NCBI GenBank assembly: GCA_002731905.1
Contig: PCBV01000051.1
Span: 8,562 to 13,922 of the forward strand
Length of the DNA stretch: 5,361 bases
Reading direction: 5' to 3'
Source of the DNA: Methanobacteriota archaeon
GTDB taxonomy: Archaea; Thermoplasmatota; Poseidoniia; MGIII; CG-Epi1
Shown here: piece after piece, positions 1 through 4,821 of the stretch
Layout: every line of letters starts with the position of its first letter
Numbering within the stretch: the first letter of the stretch is position 1
Made by a program: the position numbers and the translations under genes
Notes under the pieces: model-generated
The model's input: the letters and a program-made list of their open reading frames with translations, nothing else
Databases searched by the model: none
What the model was told of the DNA's origin: nothing

Positions 1-1973
1 CCGTGGACCAGGTCATCGTGCGCCCCCACACGCGTGAAGATACGATCGACCAGTGGCAGCCGTGCCGACGCTGCAGGTACCCACGAGCCAGCCTGCGCCA
101 GCAGGCAGATGAGTGCCGTCTGGCGCATGTAGGTCGACTTGCCGCCCATATTGGGGCCGGTTAGAATCATCACTTGCCGCTGCGTGTCGTCGAGATGCAG
201 CGAGTTGGGAATGTATTCACCTTCGCGCAGCCGCTCAATAACTGGGTGACGACCATCGGAGACGTGCAGCGCGCCCGTTTCGGACATTTCGGGCTGGCAG
301 TAGTCGCGCGTTTCGGCGACCTCGGACAGTGCCGCCAGTGCATCCAGCTGCCCGACGGCACGTGCGGTCGACTGCAGTGATGGCAGCCGCTTGAGCACCC
401 AGTCGCGCAACTCATGGAACAGCTCGCTTTCCAGAGCAGTGGCACGCTCGTCAGCGTGCAGGATAGCTGATTCCTGTTCCTTCAGCTCGGGAGTGATGTA
501 GCGTTCGCCGGTCGCAACGGTTTGCTTGCGGTGGTAGCTTTCGGGTACTTTTTTCGCGTCTTTTTTCGGGATTTCAAGGTAGTAGCCGAAGACGCGGTTG
601 TAGCCCACCTTCAGTCTGGCGATGCCGGTCTGCTTGCGCTCCTGTGCCTGCAGCGCGGTGACCCACTCGCGCCCCTGTGTCGCTTGCCCTCGCAGCTGGT
701 CCAGCTTGCTGGAGAAGCCGGCGCGGAAGATGCCCCCGTCGCGGATGACCTGTGGGGGTTCCTCGACCAGCGCCTGCGCCAGGTGCTTCGAAACTTCAGG
801 GTGCGGGTCAATATCACTGGTGGTTGAGGCGAGCAGCTCCGCCTCGAGAGGCTCTTCCTGTAGCAATTGCTGTAGCTCGCCGACGATACTGAGGCTCTGC
901 CCGAGTCCAGCCAGGTCACGTGGCGATGCTGAACCATGGCCTACCCGCGACAGCAGCCGCTCGACGTCCTGAAAACCCTTGAGGATGTCACGGATTTCAC
1001 GCCGTGGCAATGTCTTGTTGACCAGCTCACCCACCGCACCATGGCGAGCAGCCAGCGGTTCGAGCGTACAGATAGGCCGTAGCAGCCACTCACGCAGCGT
1101 ACGACCGCCACCTGCAGTGACTGTTGTGTTGAGGTGACCGAAGAGTGAATCGCGCACTCCCCCGTCGCCAACTGCCCTGACGACTTCGAGGTTGCGCAGC
1201 GTCACTGCATCGAGAACCATCTGCTCGCTCGCAGCGAGTTCGATTGGTGGTCGCAGGTGCTGCAACTCGGAGAATTGCGTTGCACTCGCGTATTCGAGCA
1301 CTGCACCGGCGGCGGTCGTCGCCAGTGGTTCCAGTTCCAGCGCGCCGAACCGCTTCTCAAGCGCCTTCATCGCGACAGGGTGCAACCAGCCTTCCAGTTC
1401 CGCCTCGGTGACCGCAAAGCCGTGTGCACGCAGCCACTCCGCCAGTCCGTCTTCGGCCTCTCCAGCCGGCGCCACCAGCACCTCTGCCGGAGCGTGCCGT
1501 ACCAGCTCCGCCTCGAGTCCGCTGCGGCGGGCGAACTGCGCCGCGCGGAAGTCGCCGGTCGAGATGTCGAGCAGCGCCAGTCCGAAGCTGCCGTCGCTCT
1601 CGAGCACGGCGGCGAGGAAGTTGTGCCCCGCGTCGAGCAGCGCGCCTTCGACAACGGTGCCGGGGCTGACGACGCGGGTCACACCGCGCTTCACCAGTCC
1701 ACGAGCCGCCTTAGGATTCTCCAGCTGGTCGCAAATAGCGACGCGGTAGCCACGGCGGATGAGCTTCGCCAGGTAACTGTCAAGCGCGTGGTAGGGGATG
1801 CCGGCGAGTGGCACCGGGTTCTTCGACTTCCTGTCGCGTGCAGTGAGCACGATGTCCAGCTCGCGTGAAACGGTGCGCGCGTCTTCGCCGAAGGTCTCGT
1901 AGAAGTCGCCCATGCGGAACATCAGCAGTGCGTCAGGATGCTCGCGCTTGATGGAGTAATACTGCTTCATCAT
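1..1973 (-). CDS. mutS: DNA mismatch repair protein MutS (MutS1 type), 3' end cut by window edge
   Basis: MutS binds mismatched or looped DNA and uses ATP to recruit the downstream repair machinery in the cytoplasm. I translated one uninterrupted frame of 657 codons from 1973 down to base 3. Residues 24-26 read Phe-Tyr-Glu inside GDFYE, the Phe-X-Glu mismatch-reading motif of MutS1 and not of MutS2. The connector and core domains follow; residues 455-465 read KVGYNRVFGYY, a conserved core/clamp segment. The ATPase domain has a textbook Walker A, GPNMGGKST, at 606-614 (bases 132-158, Lys612). The usual family length is about 850 residues, so roughly 200 residues, including Walker B and the dimer helix-turn-helix, lie left of the window. 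Two ATG codons stand in tandem at the start (1968-1973); the nearest upstream in-frame stop is TAA 36 bases before, with one TTG between, and no convincing Shine-Dalgarno is visible, so the exact start is uncertain. It lies 105 bases downstream of the HAD gene on the same strand. MutS1 is patchy in archaea and usually regarded as acquired from bacteria. Confidence 0.97.
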   Translation of the reverse strand, partial: MMKQYYSIKREHPDALLMFRMGDFYETFGEDARTVSRELDIVLTARDRKSKNPVPLAGIPYHALDSYLAKLIRRGYRVAICDQLENPKAARGLVKRGVTRVVSPGTVVEGALLDAGHNFLAAVLESDGSFGLALLDISTGDFRAAQFARRSGLEAELVRHAPAEVLVAPAGEAEDGLAEWLRAHGFAVTEAELEGWLHPVAMKALEKRFGALELEPLATTAAGAVLEYASATQFSELQHLRPPIELAASEQMVLDAVTLRNLEVVRAVGDGGVRDSLFGHLNTTVTAGGGRTLREWLLRPICTLEPLAARHGAVGELVNKTLPRREIRDILKGFQDVERLLSRVGHGSASPRDLAGLGQSLSIVGELQQLLQEEPLEAELLASTTSDIDPHPEVSKHLAQALVEEPPQVIRDGGIFRAGFSSKLDQLRGQATQGREWVTALQAQERKQTGIARLKVGYNRVFGYYLEIPKKDAKKVPESYHRKQTVATGERYITPELKEQESAILHADERATALESELFHELRDWVLKRLPSLQSTARAVGQLDALAALSEVAETRDYCQPEMSETGALHVSDGRHPVIERLREGEYIPNSLHLDDTQRQVMILTGPNMGGKSTYMRQTALICLLAQAGSWVPAASARLPLVDRIFTRVGAHDDLVH

Positions 1974-2078
1974 CGGCGTGGACAAGGAGCCCGCAATTAC
2001 CCGGTCGGTTTAGGTGTTTCTCGGACGGCGCAGCGCGATGACGGCGGCGTTCCCTGAGTTCAATCCATTAAGTTTATT
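1974..2078 (-). promoter_or_regulatory. mutS upstream gap with a weak candidate TATA element
   Basis: These 105 bases separate the HAD stop from the mutS start. The half next to mutS is GC-rich, but on the minus strand a short GTAATT (about 1998-2003) is centred some 26 bases before the mutS ATG, where an archaeal TATA box would sit if the mRNA is leaderless. An AT-rich patch (about 2066-2081) follows the HAD stop and could be a second promoter or simply the edge of the AT-rich island. No T-run or strong hairpin marks a terminator. The promoter reading is inference from spacing only. Confidence 0.2.
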
Positions 2079-2720
2079 TTAGATTCCCAATAGAACGGGC
2101 AAGTCCCGCATGTTTGTAAATGGTATTGCACCGGCGTTCTCGAGTTCTTCAGCAGAACACATTTTTACCAATCCATAGACCCTAATTTTTGCACGGTTTG
2201 CAGCTATAACGCCAGGTATACTATCCTCAACAACAACACATTGTTCGGGCTTGAACCCCATTTTCTTGGCGGTGTATAGAAACAGGTCCGGAGCAGGTTT
2301 CGGAACGCCTATGTCTGAAGCACTGAATATGTCCCCATCGAAGAAGTCACGTAGTCCGGTCATTTCGAGTGATTGATGGATGTGTATAGATTCACCATTG
2401 GAAGCTACACAGATGGGAATCTCTAGGCTCTCAAGTAACTCTCTTACACCATGGACTGGATTTAATTCGGTCTTCCAGGACTCGCTGACCTTTTTGATTA
2501 GCCTCGGCAACCAATCATCCGGAATCTCCTTGCCTGACAACTCCCTCATCTTGTAGAGTACAGCGTTAAGGGTCTTGCCGCCAAAGGTCGCAGTAGCTTC
2601 ATCCCTAGTCATTGTGATGCCCAATTCACTAGCCATCTCTGCGATTATCCGATTTGTTACATCTTCACTGTCAACCAGCGTCCCATCACAATCGAAAATT
2701 ATGCATTTAGGAGTCATCAT
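2079..2720 (-). CDS. HAD-superfamily hydrolase, subfamily IA (sugar-phosphate phosphatase-like)
   Basis: A 213-residue cytoplasmic phosphatase of the haloacid dehalogenase superfamily. All four catalytic motifs are visible: motif I DCDGTLVDSE with nucleophile Asp10 and acid/base Asp12; motif II CVASNG with Ser107; motif III VPKPAPD with Lys141; motif IV VVVEDS with Glu165-Asp166. A helical cap of about residues 20-85, carrying GGK at 47-49, sits after motif I, as in the phosphoglycolate phosphatase, beta-phosphoglucomutase and YieH (6-phosphogluconate phosphatase) group. The layout resembles YieH-like members most, but the substrate cannot be read from sequence. The start is one of two tandem ATGs at 2715-2720; an in-frame stop only six codons upstream rules out a longer protein. 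A GAGG at 2734-2737 is 13 bases away, rather far for a ribosome site. Base composition is clearly AT-richer than its neighbours (107 G+C in 240 bases hand-counted at 2161-2400, about 45%), which suggests recent acquisition. Confidence 0.93.
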   Translation of the reverse strand: MMTPKCIIFDCDGTLVDSEDVTNRIIAEMASELGITMTRDEATATFGGKTLNAVLYKMRELSGKEIPDDWLPRLIKKVSESWKTELNPVHGVRELLESLEIPICVASNGESIHIHQSLEMTGLRDFFDGDIFSASDIGVPKPAPDLFLYTAKKMGFKPEQCVVVEDSIPGVIAANRAKIRVYGLVKMCSAEELENAGAIPFTNMRDLPVLLGI

Positions 2721-2842
2721 TAGGCACTCATATCCTCACATTTCATTCTCTCTCTAAGGAAAACCCACCCGGTCCCATTGCATCCGCTTCCCCCGCCGCC
2801 ATCAGCGCCGTGGGCGCATCGGGGTTGCAGTGCCGGGTGGAT
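2721..2842. other. Intergenic gap between tatC and the HAD gene; composition boundary
   Basis: This 122-base gap holds no convincing gene. The half beside the HAD gene (2721-2763) is AT-rich and carries a run of CT dinucleotides on the plus strand (AG on the transcribed-sense minus strand). The half beside tatC (2764-2842) is GC-rich like the rest of the window, so the island boundary falls near 2763. An 8-bp perfect inverted repeat, ccacccgg at 2765-2772 and ccgggtgg at 2833-2840, brackets the GC-rich half with a 60-base loop; it is probably chance. Confidence 0.4.
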
Positions 2843-3604
2843 TTAGCCCTTGCCGGAGACACGACCCACTAGCAACGATAGCTCGAACAGCAGCAGTAGC
2901 GGCACCGCCAGCAGGAACTGCGAGATGACGTCGGGCGGCGTGATGAAGGCGGCAAGCACGAAGAAGGCGACTATGAGATGCCGCCGGTAGTGCGCCAGTT
3001 GTGCGACAGTCGCCAGCTCGAGCCGCAGCACCAGCAGCACTACCAGTGGCAGCTCGAATGCGATACCGAGTGAGACAGTCAGCAGCAGCACGAACGAGTA
3101 GAACGCGCTCAGGGAGTAGGTTGAGGCGAAGCCGGCTGCCGCTGCGTCGCCATGCAGGTATTCCAGTACCAGTGGCAGCATCAGCAGCTGTGCATACGCG
3201 ACACCCACCGCAAAGAGCGCCAGCGCCACTAGCAACACCGTCGCCACAGAGCCAATGCCAGGCCTGTCCGCTGTCAGGCGCCCTCGCAAGGTACTCCACG
3301 CGTCAATACCGGTGGTTAGAGCCAGTCCGCAGATGGCTGCGTATCCAGCGAGCCGGAAGCGCAGCAGCATGTATTCCGCCGGCGAGAGGTAAACCAGCGT
3401 TGCGTCCTGCGGCAGGAGGCGGTCGCGTAGCTCGGTCAACAGGGCAGGCGATAGTTCGAACATGCCCAGGAACAGTGCTCCAGCCAGCAACAGGTGCAGT
3501 GCGGCGTGCCGCTGCAAGCTCTCGGCAGCAGTTGCCCATGCGTCACGGTCCACGGGCAGCCAACCTGCGCGCAGTTTAGCGCTTGCGCCCGAAACAGTAA
3601 TCAC
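2843..3604 (-). CDS. tatC: Sec-independent (twin-arginine) protein translocase subunit TatC
   Basis: TatC is the multi-spanning receptor of the twin-arginine translocase; with TatA it moves folded proteins across the cytoplasmic membrane. The 253-residue protein has six hydrophobic segments near residues 36-52, 84-101, 119-147, 167-195, 209-222 and 229-247, the TatC fold. The C-terminal half is typical: AFELPLV with Glu184 (equivalent to E. coli Glu170), FITPPDVISQ at 220-229, and LFEL at 239-242. The N-terminal half is divergent: the usual HLxELRxRL is replaced by AAESLQRHA (Glu28 may stand for the conserved Glu), and the loop before segment 3 keeps only a Trp (103) and an Asp-Arg (113-114) from the usual signal-binding WAF...HERR. 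The GTG at 3602-3604 is only 20 bases from the divergent tatA start; an in-frame GTG at 3551-3553 (Val18, giving 236 residues) leaves more room for promoters and may be the true start. Confidence 0.93.
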   Translation of the reverse strand: MITVSGASAKLRAGWLPVDRDAWATAAESLQRHAALHLLLAGALFLGMFELSPALLTELRDRLLPQDATLVYLSPAEYMLLRFRLAGYAAICGLALTTGIDAWSTLRGRLTADRPGIGSVATVLLVALALFAVGVAYAQLLMLPLVLEYLHGDAAAAGFASTYSLSAFYSFVLLLTVSLGIAFELPLVVLLVLRLELATVAQLAHYRRHLIVAFFVLAAFITPPDVISQFLLAVPLLLLFELSLLVGRVSGKG

Positions 3605-3624
3605 CCCCCACTGGCTGGGAGACT
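3554..3624. promoter_or_regulatory. Candidate divergent promoter region for tatC and tatA
   Basis: tatC and tatA run outward from here. On the plus strand CGAAACAGTAATC (3590-3602) looks like an archaeal BRE (CGAAA) followed by a weak TATA-like AGTAAT about 26 bases before the tatA ATG, the spacing of a leaderless transcript. On the minus strand GCTAAAC (3574-3580) lies about 24 bases before the inner tatC GTG at 3553. The two elements do not overlap, which favours that inner start. Immediately before tatA, GGGAG (3616-3620 region) stands only 3 bases from the ATG, too close for a normal Shine-Dalgarno. All of this is spacing-based inference in otherwise GC-rich DNA. Confidence 0.3.
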
Positions 3625-3948
3625 ATGTTCGGCACCACTGAAGCCCTCATTATCGGCGCCGTCATCGTGCTGCTCTTCGGCGCGAAGAAGCTGCCCGAGC
3701 TCGCCAAGAGCATGGGTCAGTCGAAAGCGGCATTTGACGAAGGTGTCGCTGAGGGCGCACCTGCAGCGGAAGACTCTGGTGAAAATAAAATTGAAGGACC
3801 TCTGGAAGAAGGTGGTAAAGGTGACATCGATGGTGATGGAATACCAGATTCTGAGGACGAAAGGCCCAGAGTACCAGATTCTGAGGACGACGACGATGAC
3901 AGCGACTACGACGAAAGCCACAACCCCAGCGGCGGCGGCTTCGGCTGA
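3625..3948 (+). CDS. tatA: Twin-arginine translocase subunit TatA with acidic, calcium-motif-like tail
   Basis: TatA oligomers form the protein-conducting element of the Tat system with TatC, whose gene is divergent and adjacent. The 107-residue protein starts with the single membrane helix (about residues 6-18), then the hinge and amphipathic helix FGAKKLPELAKSMG (18-31, helix to about 40), the hallmark of TatA. From about residue 45 the tail is strongly acidic. Residues 67-78 read DIDGDGIPDSED, an exact DxDxDGxxDxxD pattern like thrombospondin type-3 calcium-binding repeats, and PDSED recurs ten residues later, followed by a run of Asp. TatA tails normally face the cytoplasm, so a calcium motif there is odd. 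The middle of the tail (bases about 3778-3870) uses A/T-ending and AGG/AGA/ATA codons, unlike the GC-ending codons before and after it. The frame ends at TGA 3946-3948, but the +1 frame continues with an acidic stretch to 3988; the real C-terminus is therefore uncertain. Confidence 0.9.
   Translation: MFGTTEALIIGAVIVLLFGAKKLPELAKSMGQSKAAFDEGVAEGAPAAEDSGENKIEGPLEEGGKGDIDGDGIPDSEDERPRVPDSEDDDDDSDYDESHNPSGGGFG
3842..3890 (+). repeat. Tandem 30-bp repeat within the tatA tail
   Basis: The 19-base string taccagattctgaggacga occurs exactly twice, at 3842-3860 and 3872-3890, a period of 30 bases (10 codons) in the tatA frame. Each copy encodes PDSED preceded by Ile or Val. The ten bases after each copy differ. 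Identity at the DNA level, including codon choice, points to a recent in-frame duplication rather than convergent acidic residues. Confidence 0.85.
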
Positions 3949-3979
3949 AGAAAAAGAAGATGAATACTCTCCGGTCGAT

Positions 3980-3983
3980 GAGG
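3980..3983 (+). promoter_or_regulatory. Shine-Dalgarno (GAGG) for the EVE-domain gene
   Basis: GATGAGG ends 5 bases before the ATG at 3989, a normal distance for pairing with the 16S rRNA 3' end. It supports the 3989 start and is one of the few plausible ribosome sites in this window. It implies translation from a leadered mRNA, perhaps shared with tatA. Confidence 0.45.
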
Positions 3984-3988
3984 ATTGA

Positions 3989-4423
3989 ATGGCGCGTTGG
4001 CTGCTGAAGACTGAACCGTCAAGCTACAGCTGGGAGCAGATGGAGAATGACCTAACCATTCGCTGGACTGGGATAGGTAACAACTGGGCACTCAAATTCC
4101 TGCGGCAGTGCCAGCCTGGTGATGAGGCGTTCTTCTACCATACGGGTAGCGACCGTTGCGTGCGCGTGATAGTCACTGTCGAGAACGAGCCCTACCCACA
4201 CTGGCAGGCAGACTGCGACTGCGGAGTCGAAAAGGAAGATCGCCTGGCTGTCGTGGATGTCGCACACAAGGCCGCACTGAGGGAACCGGTAACGCTGGCA
4301 CAAGTCAAGTCACTGCCGGAGTTCTCCGAATTCCATCTCGTGAAATTCGGCCGGCTTTCAGTAATGCCAGTCTCGGATGAGCATTGGAAACGCATCATCG
4401 AGATGGGTAACGGACTAGCCTGA
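3989..4423 (+). CDS. EVE-domain (PUA-like fold) protein
   Basis: A 144-residue protein that is a single EVE domain from end to end, the usual length of stand-alone prokaryotic members (relatives of thymocyte nuclear protein 1). Visible family motifs are WLLKTEPSSYSW at 4-15, WTGIGNN at 26-32, the core strand GDEAFFYHTG at 44-53, and VKFGRLSVMPVSDEHW at 118-133. EVE domains belong to the PUA-like superfamily and are known or predicted to read modified bases such as 5-methylcytosine derivatives in DNA, or to act on tRNA; which applies here is not visible. A Cys-Asp-Cys (76-78) in the variable loop is unremarkable evidence for metal binding. It lies 40 bases after the tatA stop on the same strand, probably co-transcribed, and converges with the HIT gene with 18 bases between the stops. 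Cytoplasmic: no signal peptide or membrane segment. Confidence 0.92.
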   Translation: MARWLLKTEPSSYSWEQMENDLTIRWTGIGNNWALKFLRQCQPGDEAFFYHTGSDRCVRVIVTVENEPYPHWQADCDCGVEKEDRLAVVDVAHKAALREPVTLAQVKSLPEFSEFHLVKFGRLSVMPVSDEHWKRIIEMGNGLA

Positions 4424-4441
4424 GTTCTCGACGACTACTAT
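4424..4441. other. 18-base gap between convergent stop codons
   Basis: The EVE gene and the HIT gene end tail to tail here. The gap has no hairpin and no T-run in either direction, so transcripts from the two sides may overlap at their 3' ends or terminate inside the opposing gene. Confidence 0.4.
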
Positions 4442-4786
4442 TTAACCGGGTGGCCAGCCCAGGTTGCGGCCACCGAGCAAGTGCAGATGGATATGGAACA
4501 CTGTCTGTCCTGCCGCAGCGTTGCAGTTGAAGACCGTGCGGTAGCCGTCCTCCGCATGACCCCGCTCGCGCGCTATCTGCTGCGCTACGAGGTGCATTTC
4601 GCCTACCACCTCACTGTGTTTTGGCTCTAAATCGTTGAGGGTCGCGATATGCTCTCGCGGTATGATGAGCACGTGCGTCGGCGCCTGAGGATTGATGTCG
4701 TTGAACGCCAGCACTGTGTCGCCTTCGTAGACCAAGTCGCCCGGGAGTTCCCCGTCGCGAATCTTGCAGAAGAGGCAGTCGCTCAC
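4442..4786 (-). CDS. HIT-family (HINT-like) nucleotide hydrolase/transferase
   Basis: A 114-residue histidine-triad protein, the normal length of the HINT branch, whose members hydrolyse purine nucleoside phosphoramidates and lysyl- or other aminoacyl-adenylates in the cytoplasm. The triad HIHLHLL is at 98-104 with His100 as the expected nucleophile, followed by GGR and a C-terminal GWPPG, as in eukaryotic and bacterial HINT1. The N-terminus CLFCKI (Cys4, Cys7) with His46 (REHI) and His98 fits the zinc site found in many prokaryotic members. The start is GTG at 4784-4786; no Shine-Dalgarno precedes it. It lies 35 bases downstream of the cupredoxin stop on the same strand, and could be read from that transcript or from its own leaderless promoter. 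The physiological substrate is unknown. Confidence 0.95.
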   Translation of the reverse strand: MSDCLFCKIRDGELPGDLVYEGDTVLAFNDINPQAPTHVLIIPREHIATLNDLEPKHSEVVGEMHLVAQQIARERGHAEDGYRTVFNCNAAAGQTVFHIHLHLLGGRNLGWPPG

Positions 4787-4806
4787 GGAGTCGCAGGTGC
4801 GGGGGC

Positions 4807-4818
4807 TATTTTGGAATA
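4807..4818 (-). promoter_or_regulatory. Weak candidate TATA element for the HIT gene
   Basis: On the minus strand the short gap between the cupredoxin stop and the HIT start contains TTCCAAAATAGC, with AAAATA about 25 bases before the GTG. This is the only AT-rich patch in the gap and fits leaderless archaeal spacing, but the match to a TATA consensus is poor. Confidence 0.2.
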
Positions 4819-4821
4819 CGC

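Noticed and set aside
1192..1868. Two long plus-strand open frames (185 and 203 residues) opposite mutS
   Set aside because: They are antisense to a clear MutS frame. Their Ser/Ala/Arg-rich, low-order translations arise from the GC-rich codon bias of mutS.
2575..2757. 60-residue plus-strand open frame over the HAD start
   Set aside because: Antisense to the catalytic motif I region of the HAD gene, with no ribosome site or motif.
2061..2770. Insertion sequence or integron cassette around the HAD gene
   Set aside because: No terminal inverted repeats, attachment site or recombinase could be found; only the composition differs.
2765..2840. 8-bp inverted repeat ccacccgg / ccgggtgg as a terminator or mobile-element end
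   Set aside because: The loop is 60 bases, there is no T-run, and the arms are short GC-rich strings likely to occur by chance; no transposase or target duplication accompanies it.
2802..3299. Minus-strand 165-residue open frame
   Set aside because: It lies in another frame of tatC, is Ala/Arg/Gly-rich and has no recognisable motif, whereas the tatC frame has clear family motifs.
3494..3988. Plus-strand 164-residue open frame as a separate gene
   Set aside because: Most of it is antisense to tatC or out of frame with the TatA core. Only its last part (the acidic tail) is of interest, and that is reported as a possible frameshifted tatA end.
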